Origin: Coralloluteibacterium thermophilum
GTDB taxonomy: Bacteria > Pseudomonadota > Gammaproteobacteria > Xanthomonadales > Xanthomonadaceae
NCBI RefSeq assembly: GCF_042654365.1
Contig: NZ_JBHSGG010000033.1
Coordinates: 62,001-126,000 of the forward strand
DNA length: 64,000 bases
Direction: 5' to 3'
Part shown: positions 36,070 through 45,568 of the stretch, piece by piece
Layout of the letters: the number at the start of each line of letters is the position of its first letter
How positions within the stretch are numbered: the first letter of the stretch is position 1
Translations under genes and position numbers: made by a program
Notes under the pieces: generated by a model
What the model was told of the DNA's origin: nothing
The model's input: the letters and a program-made list of their open reading frames with translations, nothing else
The model's database searches: none

Positions 36070-37104
36070 ATGTACGGCCTCGCTCGCCCCCTGCTCTTCG
36101 CCTTCGATGCGGAGACCGCCCACGGTCTTGCCCTCAGGGCCATCGAGACCGCCTACCGCACCGGCACCCGGGGCGCGCTGTCGCGGCGCCCCGCGCCCCT
36201 GCCGACGCAGGCCTTCGGGCTGGGGTTCGACAACCCGGTCGGGCTGGCCGCGGGCATGGACAAGAACGGCGCGTACGTGGATGCGCTGTTCGCGCTGGGC
36301 TTCGGCTTCGTCGAGGTCGGCACGGTCACGCCGCGCCCGCAGCCCGGCAATCCCAGGCCGCGCATGTTCCGCCTGCCGGGCCGGCAGGCCGTCATCAACC
36401 GGCTGGGCTTCAACAACCAGGGCGTCGAGGCGCTGCTGCGCAACCTGGACCGCGCGAAGCGACCGGGCATCGTCGGGATCAACATCGGCAAGAACAAGGA
36501 CACGCCCAACGAGGCCGCGGGCGACGACTACCGCCACTGCCTGGAGCGCGTGCACGCGGTCGCCGACTACGTGACCGTCAACATCTCCTCGCCCAACACC
36601 GCCGGCCTGCGCGACCTGCAGCAGGAGGACACCCTGCGGCGCCTGCTCGGCGACCTGCGCGAGACCCGCGACCGCCTGGGCGCGGGTTCCGCCCGGCGCG
36701 TGCCGCTGCTGGTCAAGATCGCGCCCGACCTCGACGAGGCGGGCCTCGACGGCATCGCCGGCGCGGTGGCCGCTGCCGGCATCGACGGCGTCATCGCGAC
36801 CAACACCACGCTCGACCGCAGCGGCGTCGCCGGCGAGGCCCACGCCGACGAGGCGGGCGGCCTGTCCGGGCGGCCGCTGATGGCGCGCGCGACCGAGGTG
36901 CTGCGCGCCCTCGCCGCGCGCCTGCCCGGCCACATCGGGCTGGTCGGCGTGGGCGGCATCCTCGACGGTGGCGACGCGGTCGCCAAGCGCGAGGCCGGCG
37001 CGACGCTGGTGCAGTGCTACAGCGGCCTGGTCTATCGCGGCCCCGCCCTGGTCGGCGAGTGCGTCGATGCCCTGCGCGTCCACGCTCAGCGGGCGACGGC
37101 GTGA
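36070..37104 (+). CDS. pyrD: dihydroorotate dehydrogenase (quinone), class 2
   Basis: Membrane-associated FMN enzyme oxidising dihydroorotate to orotate with ubiquinone as acceptor. The 344-residue length and the N-terminal helical extension (MYGLARPLLFAFDAETAHGLALRAI in part) mark class 2. Seen: NPVGLAAGMDKNG, EVGTVTPRPQPGNPRPRMFRLP, GINIGKNKDTP, the catalytic serine in NISSPNTAGLRDLQ, and the FMN phosphate loops VGGILDGGDA and CYSGLVYRGP. Its stop overlaps the murB GTG (GTGA). UbiG in this window supplies the quinone pathway, and pyrC in this window makes its substrate. Confidence 0.97.
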   Translation: MYGLARPLLFAFDAETAHGLALRAIETAYRTGTRGALSRRPAPLPTQAFGLGFDNPVGLAAGMDKNGAYVDALFALGFGFVEVGTVTPRPQPGNPRPRMFRLPGRQAVINRLGFNNQGVEALLRNLDRAKRPGIVGINIGKNKDTPNEAAGDDYRHCLERVHAVADYVTVNISSPNTAGLRDLQQEDTLRRLLGDLRETRDRLGAGSARRVPLLVKIAPDLDEAGLDGIAGAVAAAGIDGVIATNTTLDRSGVAGEAHADEAGGLSGRPLMARATEVLRALAARLPGHIGLVGVGGILDGGDAVAKREAGATLVQCYSGLVYRGPALVGECVDALRVHAQRATA

Positions 37105-38159
37105 ACGAAGCGACCACCGGGGCCGGCTACCGGCTGCACCACGACGCCCCGCTGAAGGACCTCAACACGCTCGGCGTCCGCAGCCGCGCACGCGTGCTGG
37201 TCGACCTCGACACGCTCGATGCCCTGCCCGCGGCGCTGGCCGACCCCGCGCTGCACGGGCAGGTGCCGGTCGTGCTCGGCGCCGGCAGCAACGTCCTCAT
37301 CGCCGGCGACGTCGATGCGGTGCTGCGCATCCGCGCGGACGCGGTGCGCACCGTCGCCCGCGAGGCCGCGGGCATCCGCGTGCGCGCCGAGGCGGGACTG
37401 GCCTGGGACGCCCTGGTGCGCTGGACGCTGGCGCAGGGCCTGCCGGGTCTGGAGAACATGGCCCTGATCCCGGGCACCGTCGGCGCCGCACCGATCCAGA
37501 ACATCGGCGCCTACGGCGCGGAGATGGGCGATTTCGCCGACGTCGTCGAGGCCTACGACCTCCACGAACGGCGCGTGCTGCGCCTCGGCCGGGCCGAATG
37601 CGCCTTCGGCTACCGCGACAGCCTGTTCAAGCGCCAGCCCGGGCGCTGGATCGTGCTCGCGGTCGAGTTCCTGCTGCCCCACGACCCGCCGCTGCGCCTG
37701 GACTACGCCGGCCTGCGCGAGGAGCTCGCCGCCATGGGCGTGGGCGCGCCGACCGCGGGCGACGTGGCCGAGGCCGTCACCCGCGTGCGCACGCGCAAGC
37801 TGCCGGACTGGCGCGTCCTGCCCAACGCGGGCAGCTTCTTCAAGAACCCCATGGTGCCCGTGGCGCAGGCGCAGGCCCTGGCCGAGACGCATCCGGGCAT
37901 GCCGAGCTGGCCGGGCGAGGACGCAGGGACCCGCAAGCTCTCCGCCGCCTGGCTGATCGAGGCCTGTGGCTGGAAGGGCGAGCGCCGCGGCGATGCGGGC
38001 ATCTACGCGGGCCATGCGCTGGTGCTGGTCAACCACGGGCAGGCGAGCGGCGCGGACCTGCTTGCGCTGGCGCGGGCGGTCACCGACGCGGTGGCCGCGC
38101 GCTTCGGCGTCCGCCTCGAACCCGAACCCCGCATTCTCGGCGAGCCGCCCGCACCGTGA
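37101..38159 (+). CDS. murB: UDP-N-acetylmuramate dehydrogenase
   Basis: FAD enzyme reducing UDP-GlcNAc-enolpyruvate to UDP-MurNAc in peptidoglycan synthesis. The 352-residue protein is a type I MurB: LKDLNTLGVRSRA, the FAD-binding LGAGSNVLI, IPGTVGAAPIQNIGAYGAEM, GYRDSLFK, the catalytic serine in LPNAGSFFKNP, and the C-terminal glutamate in LEPEPRILG. The GTG start overlaps the pyrD stop (GTGA) and its own stop overlaps the next gene (GTGA), giving a coupled pyrD-murB-transporter unit. Confidence 0.97.
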   Translation: MNEATTGAGYRLHHDAPLKDLNTLGVRSRARVLVDLDTLDALPAALADPALHGQVPVVLGAGSNVLIAGDVDAVLRIRADAVRTVAREAAGIRVRAEAGLAWDALVRWTLAQGLPGLENMALIPGTVGAAPIQNIGAYGAEMGDFADVVEAYDLHERRVLRLGRAECAFGYRDSLFKRQPGRWIVLAVEFLLPHDPPLRLDYAGLREELAAMGVGAPTAGDVAEAVTRVRTRKLPDWRVLPNAGSFFKNPMVPVAQAQALAETHPGMPSWPGEDAGTRKLSAAWLIEACGWKGERRGDAGIYAGHALVLVNHGQASGADLLALARAVTDAVAARFGVRLEPEPRILGEPPAP

Positions 38160-39133
38160 ACGCCGCCGCCGACCATCCCGACCGGGTGATCCTGCGTGCG
38201 GTCGCCTTCATGGTCGGCAGCGCCACGATGTTCGCCTGCATGGCCGCGGTGATCCGGCTGGCCTCGGAACAGCTCCACCCGTTCGAGATCGCGTTCTTCC
38301 GCAACCTGTTCGGCATGGCGTTCGCCCTGCCCCTGCTGTTCCGCCACGGCTGGGGCCTGCTGCGCACCGACAAGCTGCACCTCTACGCCACCCGCTGCGT
38401 GATCGGCATGCTGGGCATGCTGTGCGGCTTCTCGGCCATCGTCTACCTGCCGCTGGCGCAGGCGGTCACGCTCTCCTACTCGACCCCGCTGTTCGTCACC
38501 ATCGGCGCGGTGCTGGTGCTCGGCGAGGTGGTGCGCGCGCGGCGCTGGACGGCGGTGGCGGTCGGCTTCCTCGGCGTGCTGCTGATCGTGCGCCCCGGCA
38601 CCGAGGGCTTCAGCGCCATGAGCCTGGTCGCCGTGGTCGCGGCGGTGCTGTCGGCGGCCGTGGCGATCAGCATCAAGATGCTCTCGCGGACCGAGAAGCC
38701 CGACGCCATCGTCCTCTACACCACGCTGTTCTGGGTGCCGATGTCCCTGGTGCCGGCGCTCTTCGTCTGGGTGTGGCCGACCGGCTGGACCTGGCTGTGG
38801 ATCGTCGGCGCCGGCTTCTTCGGCACCATGGGCCACATGTTCTGGACGCGCGCGCTCAAGATGGGCGAGGCCTCGCTGCTGACCCCGATCAGCTTCGTGC
38901 AGGTGCCCATCGTGGCCTTCATCGGCTGGGCCCTGTTCGACGAGACGGTGGGCCTGTGGACGGGACTCGGCGCGGCGGTCATCTTTGCCTCGAACGCCTA
39001 CATCGCCCACCGCGAGGCCCAGCTCGCCCGCCGCACCACCACCGACCCGGACATGCCGCCAGCCGCCGGCGGCGCCACCGCGGAACAGCCGGCCCTGCCG
39101 GAATCGCCGCCGCGGCCGCCCGCGCGCAGCTGA
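38156..39133 (+). CDS. EamA/DMT family transporter
   Basis: Inner-membrane protein of 325 residues with about ten transmembrane segments in two EamA repeats (about 18-145 and 155-290). The first repeat contains FEIAFFRNLFGMAFALPLL and YLPLAQAVTLSYSTPLF, the second MGEASLLTPISFVQVPIVA, both typical of the S-adenosylmethionine/riboflavin-like drug-metabolite transporters. Substrate is unknown. The C-terminal 35 residues are Pro/Ala-rich and probably cytosolic. Its GTG start overlaps the murB stop, so it is translated with murB and pyrD. Confidence 0.9.
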   Translation: MNAAADHPDRVILRAVAFMVGSATMFACMAAVIRLASEQLHPFEIAFFRNLFGMAFALPLLFRHGWGLLRTDKLHLYATRCVIGMLGMLCGFSAIVYLPLAQAVTLSYSTPLFVTIGAVLVLGEVVRARRWTAVAVGFLGVLLIVRPGTEGFSAMSLVAVVAAVLSAAVAISIKMLSRTEKPDAIVLYTTLFWVPMSLVPALFVWVWPTGWTWLWIVGAGFFGTMGHMFWTRALKMGEASLLTPISFVQVPIVAFIGWALFDETVGLWTGLGAAVIFASNAYIAHREAQLARRTTTDPDMPPAAGGATAEQPALPESPPRPPARS

Positions 39134-39201
39134 ACCGGCGAGACGGACGGTCGGGTGGCGCCGGGCGCGGGGGTGCAGACTCGCGCCCGGACGGGGGAGC
39201 G

Positions 39202-40122
39202 ATGGCCGAGCACAGCGAACACGGGGACACCACGCGGTTGACCGTACCCGGCGTGGCGCCGCGCCCTCCGGCGCCCAGCCGAGCCTGCCTGGTGGTCATC
39301 GCCGGGGAAGCCATCGGCACCCGGGTGGACGTGGGCGAGCATCCGCTGCGGGTGGGCCGCGGGCACGACTGCGACCTGGTCCTGGCGCATCCCAGCGTGT
39401 CGCGCCGGCACTGCGAGGTCTGGTGCGCCCCCGACGGCTGCCACGTGCGCGACCTCGGCGCGACCAACCCGGTGCGCATCAACGACCGCCTGCTCGCGCA
39501 CGGACCGTCGGCCCCGCTCGTGGATGGCGACCTCGTCGTCGTCGGCAACTGCATCCTCAAGTTCATCGGCGCCGGCAGCGTCGAGGCGCGCTATCACGAG
39601 GAGGCCTACGAGGTGGCGACCCGCGACACGCTGACGGGCCTGCACAACCGCCGCCACTTCCTCGACGTGCTGGACCGCGCCATCGTCGCCGCGCGCCGCG
39701 GCCGCAGGCCGCTGTCCCTCGCCATCCTCGACGTCGATCACTTCAAGCGCATCAACGACAGCCTCGGCCACCTGGCCGGCGATGCGGTCCTGCGCAGGCT
39801 CGCCGCCCTGCTGCGTGCGCAGGTGCGCGGCGACGAGGCCATCGGCCGCATCGGCGGCGAGGAGTTCGCGGTGCTGCTGCCCGGCGCCGACCTCGCTGCC
39901 GGCGCCGAGGCCGGCGAGCGCCTGCGCGCGGCGGTGGCGGCGGCGGAGGTCCGCGCGGCCGAGGGCGCCGGCGCCACGACCATCAGCGTGGGCGTCGCCA
40001 CCCTCGGGACCTGCACCGAGCGGAGCGGCCTGCTGCGCGCGGCCGACGTCGCGCTCTACGCCGCCAAGGACGCGGGACGCGACTGCGTGCGGACGAGCGG
40101 CCCGTCTCCGGCCGGGCCCTAG
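39202..40122 (+). CDS. FHA-GGDEF diguanylate cyclase
   Basis: Cytosolic protein of 306 residues. An FHA domain (about 40-115) shows HPLRVGRGHDCDLVLAHPSVSRRHCEV with the phosphothreonine-binding Arg, Ser and His residues, then a GGDEF domain (about 135-300) with TLTGLHNRRHF, DVDHFKRINDSLGHLAGD and the active-site GGEEF. The expected inhibitory RxxD is RGDE, so product inhibition may be absent. FHA binds phosphothreonine, and a Ser/Thr kinase gene lies about 0.8 kb away on the opposite strand (40931-43708), making kinase-to-c-di-GMP signalling plausible. Shine-Dalgarno GGGGGAG precedes the ATG. Confidence 0.9.
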   Translation: MAEHSEHGDTTRLTVPGVAPRPPAPSRACLVVIAGEAIGTRVDVGEHPLRVGRGHDCDLVLAHPSVSRRHCEVWCAPDGCHVRDLGATNPVRINDRLLAHGPSAPLVDGDLVVVGNCILKFIGAGSVEARYHEEAYEVATRDTLTGLHNRRHFLDVLDRAIVAARRGRRPLSLAILDVDHFKRINDSLGHLAGDAVLRRLAALLRAQVRGDEAIGRIGGEEFAVLLPGADLAAGAEAGERLRAAVAAAEVRAAEGAGATTISVGVATLGTCTERSGLLRAADVALYAAKDAGRDCVRTSGPSPAGP

Positions 40123-40209
40123 CCTCCGCGGCGCCGTCGCCCTCGCCCGCGCGCCCCGCGACGTCACCGCCGGCCACCGCTTTCCCGCACGTCCGCGGGA
40201 GAGCGGCCG

Positions 40210-40869
40210 TCACCGCGCCCTGCGCGGCGCCACCACGTGCATCAGCAGGTGCACCCCGATCACCCACGCCACGGCGACGATCCAGCCGGCCAGCACGTCC
40301 GACGGGAAGTGCACGCCGAGGTAGACGCGGGACACGCCGACGAGCAGCACGAAGAGCCCCAGCCCGAGCAGCATCGGCCAGCGCCAGCGGGTCCGCCAGC
40401 TCAGCACCACGAGGCAGGCCGACATCGCCATCGAGCCCATCGCATGTCCGCTGGGGAAGCTGAAGGTGGCCTCCGGCGCGATGGACTCCCACAGCGTCGG
40501 GCGCTCCCGCTGGAAGAAGGCCTTGGCGCTCATGTTGAGCAGCGCCGAACCGCCGACCCCGAGCACGAAGAACACCGCGTCGCGCAGCCGTCGCAGCCAC
40601 AGCAGGACCAGCGGGATGGCGATGTCGAGCGGGATCACGCCCCAGGCGTAGCCCAGCGCCGAGACGACCACGAAGAAGCGGTCCAGCGCGGGACCGTGCC
40701 AGGTCTGGGCCCAGGCCAGCAGCGGCTCGTCGAAGTCGAAGCCCTCCCCCTCGCGCACCTCCTCGGCGAGTTCCGCGAAGCCCAGCAGCAGGGCGAGCAG
40801 CGCCAGGAACAGCACGCCGACGCGGAGACCCACGCGACGGACGAGCCAGTTCGGGAAGTCGGGACGCAT
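40210..40869 (-). CDS. PAP2 family lipid phosphatase
   Basis: Membrane phosphatase of 219 residues (225 if an upstream ATG at 40887 is used). All three phosphatidic acid phosphatase motifs are present: KAFFQRERP (KxxxxxxRP), FSFPSGHAMGS (PSGH), and SRVYLGVHFPSDVLAG (SRxxxxxHxxxD). There are about six hydrophobic segments. Family members dephosphorylate phosphatidate, phosphatidylglycerol phosphate or undecaprenyl diphosphate; which one cannot be decided. The shorter start is preferred because GGAGCG lies at a good distance before it. The gene follows the kinase gene by 61 bases on the same strand. Confidence 0.92.
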   Translation of the reverse strand: MRPDFPNWLVRRVGLRVGVLFLALLALLLGFAELAEEVREGEGFDFDEPLLAWAQTWHGPALDRFFVVVSALGYAWGVIPLDIAIPLVLLWLRRLRDAVFFVLGVGGSALLNMSAKAFFQRERPTLWESIAPEATFSFPSGHAMGSMAMSACLVVLSWRTRWRWPMLLGLGLFVLLVGVSRVYLGVHFPSDVLAGWIVAVAWVIGVHLLMHVVAPRRAR

Positions 40870-40930
40870 CGTCGCTCCGGTCGGCATGTCCGCACATGGC
40901 AGCCGCGGCGGCGTGACGGCGGGATGCAGG

Positions 40931-43708
40931 TCAGCCGCGGGCGGCGCTCGCCGGCGCCTCCGCCGTCGCCCTGTCCTCCAGCAGCAGGGCGCGCATGTTC
41001 TTCTGCGCCTCGCTCAGTCCGGCCTCCGGAAGCTCGAGGAAAGGCGCGACGTAGCGCGCTTCCAGCTGCCCCGCCTCGTCGTCGCGGCCCGCCGTGCGCA
41101 GCGCGTCGCGGAGCGCACGTACCGATTCCAGGGTGAAGACTGCGGAAGGCCCCTGGTCGCGCAGGCGCAGGCCGAGCAGTTCGCGATAGCTGCCGATCGC
41201 CAATGCGGAGTCGTTCCTGTCCAGCGCCACGAGGCCCTGGACGAAGAGCCCCATCTGGTACTGCGGATGCCCGTCGCCGAGCACCCGGCGGGCGACCGGG
41301 AGCGCCTCGTCGAACAGGCGCTGGGCGTCGCCCAGACGTGCCGCGCGATAGGTCGTCGCCGCATGGTTGATCAGGACGGACAACGTGTCCGGGTGCTCGG
41401 GACCGAGGATCCGGCGACGACTCTCGAGCACCTCCGCCTCGAGCTGCAGTGCGCGCGCGACGTCCTCGTTGCGCGCGTAGTACGTGGCGAGGTTGAGCTT
41501 GGCGCGGAGCGTGAGCGGAGCCTCCGCACCCAGCACCCGTACACGCGCCTCGTGGACCTCGAGCAGCGCGCCGTGCGCTTCCTCGTTGCGGTCCAGCTCG
41601 AGCAGGAAGTTGGCCAGGTTGCCCTGTGCCACCAGCGACAACGGATGCTCCGCACCGAGGCGGCGCCGCTGGACCTCCACCAGCCTGGTCTGCAGCGCAA
41701 GCGCCTGGTCGAAGTCCTTGCCCATCGCGTGGAGGAGTGCGAGGGAGCTCAAGGCGTCGAGCGTGCGCGGATCTTCGGGACCGTCGCGCCGCGTGTGGCG
41801 CTCGAGCAGGTCGCCGATGATGCCGCGCGCCGCGAGCAGGTCGCCGGTGCGCATCAGCATCGCGCCGTGCGTGCTCAGGGCCGCCAGCACGGTCTCGTCG
41901 TCGCCGTCGAGGTGGGCCTCGGCATCCCGTCGCGCCCCCTCGGCCATCTCCACGGCCTGCACCGGCTCCCCCGTGTGCAGCAGCGCGGTCGCGAGCTGGA
42001 GGCGCGCGAGGATGTGCTGCCTGTGCGTCCGGGGCAGCGCCGATGCGGCCAGCGCCGCCTCCAGCACCTCGCGCGCGACACCCGGGTTCGGCCCGCCGCT
42101 CTGGTTCCATGCCGTCGCTTCGCCGGTTCGCGCCCTGAGGATGGCCTCGTCCCCGGCACCGAGCGTCTCGCGCTGCCGGGCGATGCGCGCATAGCGGGTG
42201 GCCGCCTCGGGATACAGCCCCAGCGCGAGCTGCACCTGGGCCAGCGCTTCCTCCAGGTCGGCGGCGAGCTGCGGACTGTCGCCGAAACCGCCGGCGATCG
42301 CGCCGTCGGCACGGGCGAGGATCTGCCTGTCGATCAGCCGGCGGGCGATGTCGACCGGCTCCAGCCGCGCCAGCGGATCGCCCTGCCCCGCCTCGGTACC
42401 CTGGACCGGCAGTTGGGCGCGCACCTCGGCCAGCAGGTCGGCGCCCATTCCCTCGAGGTCGATGTCTTCGAGCATGGCGCGCTGGAAGGCGGTCACCCGC
42501 TCCAGCTCGGCCTGGCGCAGCTCGAGCGCCGCCTGGTGGCGGCGCGACTCGCCCAGCGCATGCAGCGAGACCAGCAGGCCGACGACGACCGCGGTGCCGG
42601 TCACGCCCGCGGCGACGATCTGCCAGCGATTGCGCCGCGCGTGCAGCCCCCAGCGGTACAGCGCCCCGCCCCCGCGGGCCGCGACCGGGCGCAGGTCGAG
42701 GTGGCGCTGGACGTCGTCGCGCAGGGCGTCGACGGTCGCGTAGCGGGCGGCCGGGTCCAGTGCGCAGGCGCGACGGCAGATGGCGTCGATGTCGCCGCGC
42801 AGGACGCGGGCGCGCGCCGGGTCGGCGGCGTGCGCGCTGGGCGCCGGGGGCGGCGTCGTGCGGCTGGCGAGGCTGCGCTGCAACGGCAGCCCGACCGCCA
42901 GCTCGATCAGGAGGATGCCGAGGCTGAAGACGTCGCTGGCCAGCCCGGGGCGCGCGCCCGCCAGTTGCTCGGGACTCGCGTAGCCCGGGGTGCCGTAGCC
43001 GCTGGCGGGATCGGCGTCGCCCTGGAGGCGGGCGATGCCGAAGTCGAGCAGGACCGGCTCGCCGTCCTCGCGGACCAGGATGTTGCTCGGCTTGAGGTCG
43101 CAGTGGACCACCAGGCGCGCATGCGCGGCCTGCACCGCCTGGCAGATGCGCACGAACAGCCGCAGGCGCTCGCGCAGGTCGGGCGCGTTGCGGGCGCACC
43201 AGCGGTCGAGCGGCAGCCCCTGCACGTACTCCATGACCAGGTAGGGATGCCCCGCCGGCGTGGTGCCGCCGTCGAACAGGCGCGCGATGTTCGGGTGCTG
43301 GAGGTCGGCGAGGATCTGGCGCTCGGCCGCCAGGCGCTCGCGCGCCTCCGGCCCGGGGACGCCCCGCAACAGCTTGATCGCCACCCGCTGCCGGTACAGG
43401 TGGTCGTCGCGCTCGGCGACGAACACCGTGCCCATGCCGCCCGTGCCGAGCTGCTCGCTCAGGCGCCACACGCCGAGGCGGTCGCCGACGCGCAGCTCGG
43501 CGGCCGGCAGCGAGGCGATGAGCTGGCCCAGCGGCGCGACGGCACGTTCGAGGGCGACGGTCTGCGCGTCGAGCAGGGCGAGCACGTTCTCGACCGTCTC
43601 CGCATCGCCGCACAGGGCGGCCAGGCGCGGGCGCCAGCTGGTCGGCGGCAGGTCGCAGACCGCATCGAACAGTTCGCGCACGGTCGGCGCGGTGACGTCG
43701 CCGTTCAT
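40931..43708 (-). CDS. eukaryotic-like Ser/Thr protein kinase with TPR-like tail
   Basis: Protein of 925 residues. Kinase domain (about 80-345): P-loop GTGGMGTVFVAER, VAIKLL lysine, catalytic loop VVHCDLKPSNILV (HCD in place of the usual HRD), LLDFGIARL and YASPEQLAG. One transmembrane segment (about 370-395) is followed by a long C-terminal region of tetratricopeptide-like repeats of the kinesin-light-chain type (ALLEVHEARVRVLGAEAPLT and similar, about 42 residues per unit). HCD kinases lack the arginine that controls activation-loop phosphorylation, so activity may be constitutive. Such TPR-tailed kinases are common in xanthomonads. The start MNGDVTAPTV is chosen with GGGGGAT ahead of it. 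Confidence 0.9.
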   Translation of the reverse strand: MNGDVTAPTVRELFDAVCDLPPTSWRPRLAALCGDAETVENVLALLDAQTVALERAVAPLGQLIASLPAAELRVGDRLGVWRLSEQLGTGGMGTVFVAERDDHLYRQRVAIKLLRGVPGPEARERLAAERQILADLQHPNIARLFDGGTTPAGHPYLVMEYVQGLPLDRWCARNAPDLRERLRLFVRICQAVQAAHARLVVHCDLKPSNILVREDGEPVLLDFGIARLQGDADPASGYGTPGYASPEQLAGARPGLASDVFSLGILLIELAVGLPLQRSLASRTTPPPAPSAHAADPARARVLRGDIDAICRRACALDPAARYATVDALRDDVQRHLDLRPVAARGGGALYRWGLHARRNRWQIVAAGVTGTAVVVGLLVSLHALGESRRHQAALELRQAELERVTAFQRAMLEDIDLEGMGADLLAEVRAQLPVQGTEAGQGDPLARLEPVDIARRLIDRQILARADGAIAGGFGDSPQLAADLEEALAQVQLALGLYPEAATRYARIARQRETLGAGDEAILRARTGEATAWNQSGGPNPGVAREVLEAALAASALPRTHRQHILARLQLATALLHTGEPVQAVEMAEGARRDAEAHLDGDDETVLAALSTHGAMLMRTGDLLAARGIIGDLLERHTRRDGPEDPRTLDALSSLALLHAMGKDFDQALALQTRLVEVQRRRLGAEHPLSLVAQGNLANFLLELDRNEEAHGALLEVHEARVRVLGAEAPLTLRAKLNLATYYARNEDVARALQLEAEVLESRRRILGPEHPDTLSVLINHAATTYRAARLGDAQRLFDEALPVARRVLGDGHPQYQMGLFVQGLVALDRNDSALAIGSYRELLGLRLRDQGPSAVFTLESVRALRDALRTAGRDDEAGQLEARYVAPFLELPEAGLSEAQKNMRALLLEDRATAEAPASAARG

Positions 43709-43830
43709 CGCATCCCCCGTGACGGCTGCCGCCGTCCGCCCGTCAAGCCCCGCATGCGCCGCCTCCCCCAAGGCCGTGGAGGCCGGAGTCTAGCGCAGCG
43801 GCGTCCCGCCGCCGGCGAGGCGCGCCGTCC

Positions 43831-45066
43831 TCAGCGGGCGACGCCGTAGCGGGTCGCGACGTAGTCGTCGATCAGGGCGACGAACTCCTGCGCGATGCGC
43901 TCGCCGCGCAGGGTGACGGCCTTCTCGCCGTCGATGAACACCGGCGCCGCCGGCGCCTCGCCGGTCCCGGGCAGCGAGATGCCGATGTTCGCGTGGCGCG
44001 ACTCGCCCGGCCCGTTGACCACGCAGCCCATGACCGCGAGGGTCAGGTTCTCCGCGCCGGGGTTGGTGATCTTCCACTCGGGCATCTTCGCGCGCACGTG
44101 GTCCTGCACGGTCTGCGCGAGTTCCTGGAAGAAGGTGCTGGTGGTCCGGCCGCAGCCCGGGCAGGCCGTCACCATCGGCGTGAACGCGCGCAGGCCCATG
44201 GTCTGCAGCAGCTCCTGGGCCACCACGACCTCGGCCGTGCGCGACTGCCCCGGCTCCGGGGTCAGGGAGATGCGGATGGTGTCGCCGATGCCTTCCTGCA
44301 GCAGCACCGCCAGCGCCGCGGACGAGGCGACGATGCCCTTGGAGCCCATGCCGGCCTCGGTCAGCCCCAGGTGCAGCGCGTAGTCGCCGCGCGAAGCCAT
44401 GTCGCGGTAGACGGCGATGAGCTCCTGCACACCGCTGACCTTGGCGCTGAGCACGATGCGGTCCGCGCCGAGGCCCAGCTCGACCGCGCGGGCGGCGGAA
44501 TCGAGGGCGGAGCGGATCATCGCCTCCCGCAGCACGCGCTGCGCCTCCCAGGGCTCGGCGCGACGGGCGTTCTCGTCCATCAGGGCCGCGGCCAGCGACT
44601 GGTCGAGCGAGCCCCAGTTCACGCCGATGCGCACCGGCCTGTCGTACTCGATGGCGAAGCCGATCAGCTCGGCGAACTGGGTGTCGCGCTTCTTGCCGAA
44701 GCCGACGTTGCCGGGGTTGATGCGGTACTTGGCCAGCGCGCGCGCCGCCGCCGGCTCCTTCGCCAGGAGCTGGTGGCCGTTGTAGTGGAAGTCGCCGATC
44801 AGCGGCACGTCCACGCCCATGAGGTCGAGCTTCTCTCGGATGCGCGGCACCGCGGCCGCGGCCTCGTGCGTGTTGACGGTGATGCGCACCAGCTCGGAGC
44901 CGGCGCGGGCCAGCTCGGCCACCTGCTTCACCGTGGACGCGACGTCCGCGGTGTCGGTGTTGGTCATCGACTGCACCACGACCGGCGCGTCGCCGCCCAC
45001 GGTGACGTGGCCGATGCGCACGGCACGGGTCGTGCGGCGCGGTTGCGGTGCTGCGGTGGCGGTCAT
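43831..45066 (-). CDS. ispG: 4-hydroxy-3-methylbut-2-en-1-yl diphosphate synthase
   Basis: Iron-sulfur enzyme of the MEP isoprenoid pathway, converting MEcPP to HMBPP. The 411-residue protein has the TIM-barrel start VVVQSMTNTDTADV, the GDFHYNGHQLL and INPGNVG regions, EPGQSRTAEV, and the [4Fe-4S] ligands in TACPGCGRTTSTFFQ and VMGCVVNGPGESRHAN. All expected residues are present. It supplies precursors for ubiquinone, undecaprenol and, if active, the squalene/phytoene-like synthase at 2.0-2.8 kb. The DNA between it and the divergent DUF2218 gene (171 bases) must hold both promoters. Confidence 0.97.
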   Translation of the reverse strand: MTATAAPQPRRTTRAVRIGHVTVGGDAPVVVQSMTNTDTADVASTVKQVAELARAGSELVRITVNTHEAAAAVPRIREKLDLMGVDVPLIGDFHYNGHQLLAKEPAAARALAKYRINPGNVGFGKKRDTQFAELIGFAIEYDRPVRIGVNWGSLDQSLAAALMDENARRAEPWEAQRVLREAMIRSALDSAARAVELGLGADRIVLSAKVSGVQELIAVYRDMASRGDYALHLGLTEAGMGSKGIVASSAALAVLLQEGIGDTIRISLTPEPGQSRTAEVVVAQELLQTMGLRAFTPMVTACPGCGRTTSTFFQELAQTVQDHVRAKMPEWKITNPGAENLTLAVMGCVVNGPGESRHANIGISLPGTGEAPAAPVFIDGEKAVTLRGERIAQEFVALIDDYVATRYGVAR

Positions 45067-45237
45067 CGTGGCGGGCTGGCTGGAGGAAACCCCGCGATTT
45101 TAGCCCAGTGCGGCAGGCGCGACCGCGCCGCAGGCACGGCGATTCAGCCCACGCCGGACGCTGCGTTCCGCCTCCCGGCATCTTGTGCCGGCCACCGCCG
45201 TGCCCCATGCCTCCCGCGGATCCCCGAGGAGCACACC

Positions 45238-45519
45238 ATGCCGCACGCCACTGCCCGCATCGCCACCGTCGAGGGCGCCCGCCTGATCAAGCGCCTCTGC
45301 ACCCACTGGGCCCACAAGCTGGAGGTCGCGCATGAGCCCGGCCACGGCCGGGTCGTCTTCGGCCCGGGGGCCACGCTGACCCTGGACGCGACCGAGACCG
45401 AACTGCACGCGGTGCTCGACACGCCGGACGCCGACGCGGACGCACGCCTGCGCGAGGTGGTGGCCGAACACCTCCAGCGCATGGCGCGCGAGGGCGAACT
45501 GGTCGTCGACTGGCGCTGA
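45238..45519 (+). CDS. DUF2218 domain-containing protein
   Basis: Small protein of 93 residues matching DUF2218: ATVEGARLIKRLCTHWAHKLEV, GRVVFGPGATLTLDA, and LREVVAEHLQRMAREGELVVDW. The family is widespread, often near iron/siderophore genes in other bacteria, but function is unknown. None of those neighbours is present here. A good Shine-Dalgarno (GAGGAG) precedes the ATG. xseA follows 49 bases later on the same strand. Confidence 0.88.
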   Translation: MPHATARIATVEGARLIKRLCTHWAHKLEVAHEPGHGRVVFGPGATLTLDATETELHAVLDTPDADADARLREVVAEHLQRMAREGELVVDWR

Positions 45520-45568
45520 CGCGGCGGCGGCGACCTGCGACACTGGCCCGCCGTCCGCACGCCCCGCC

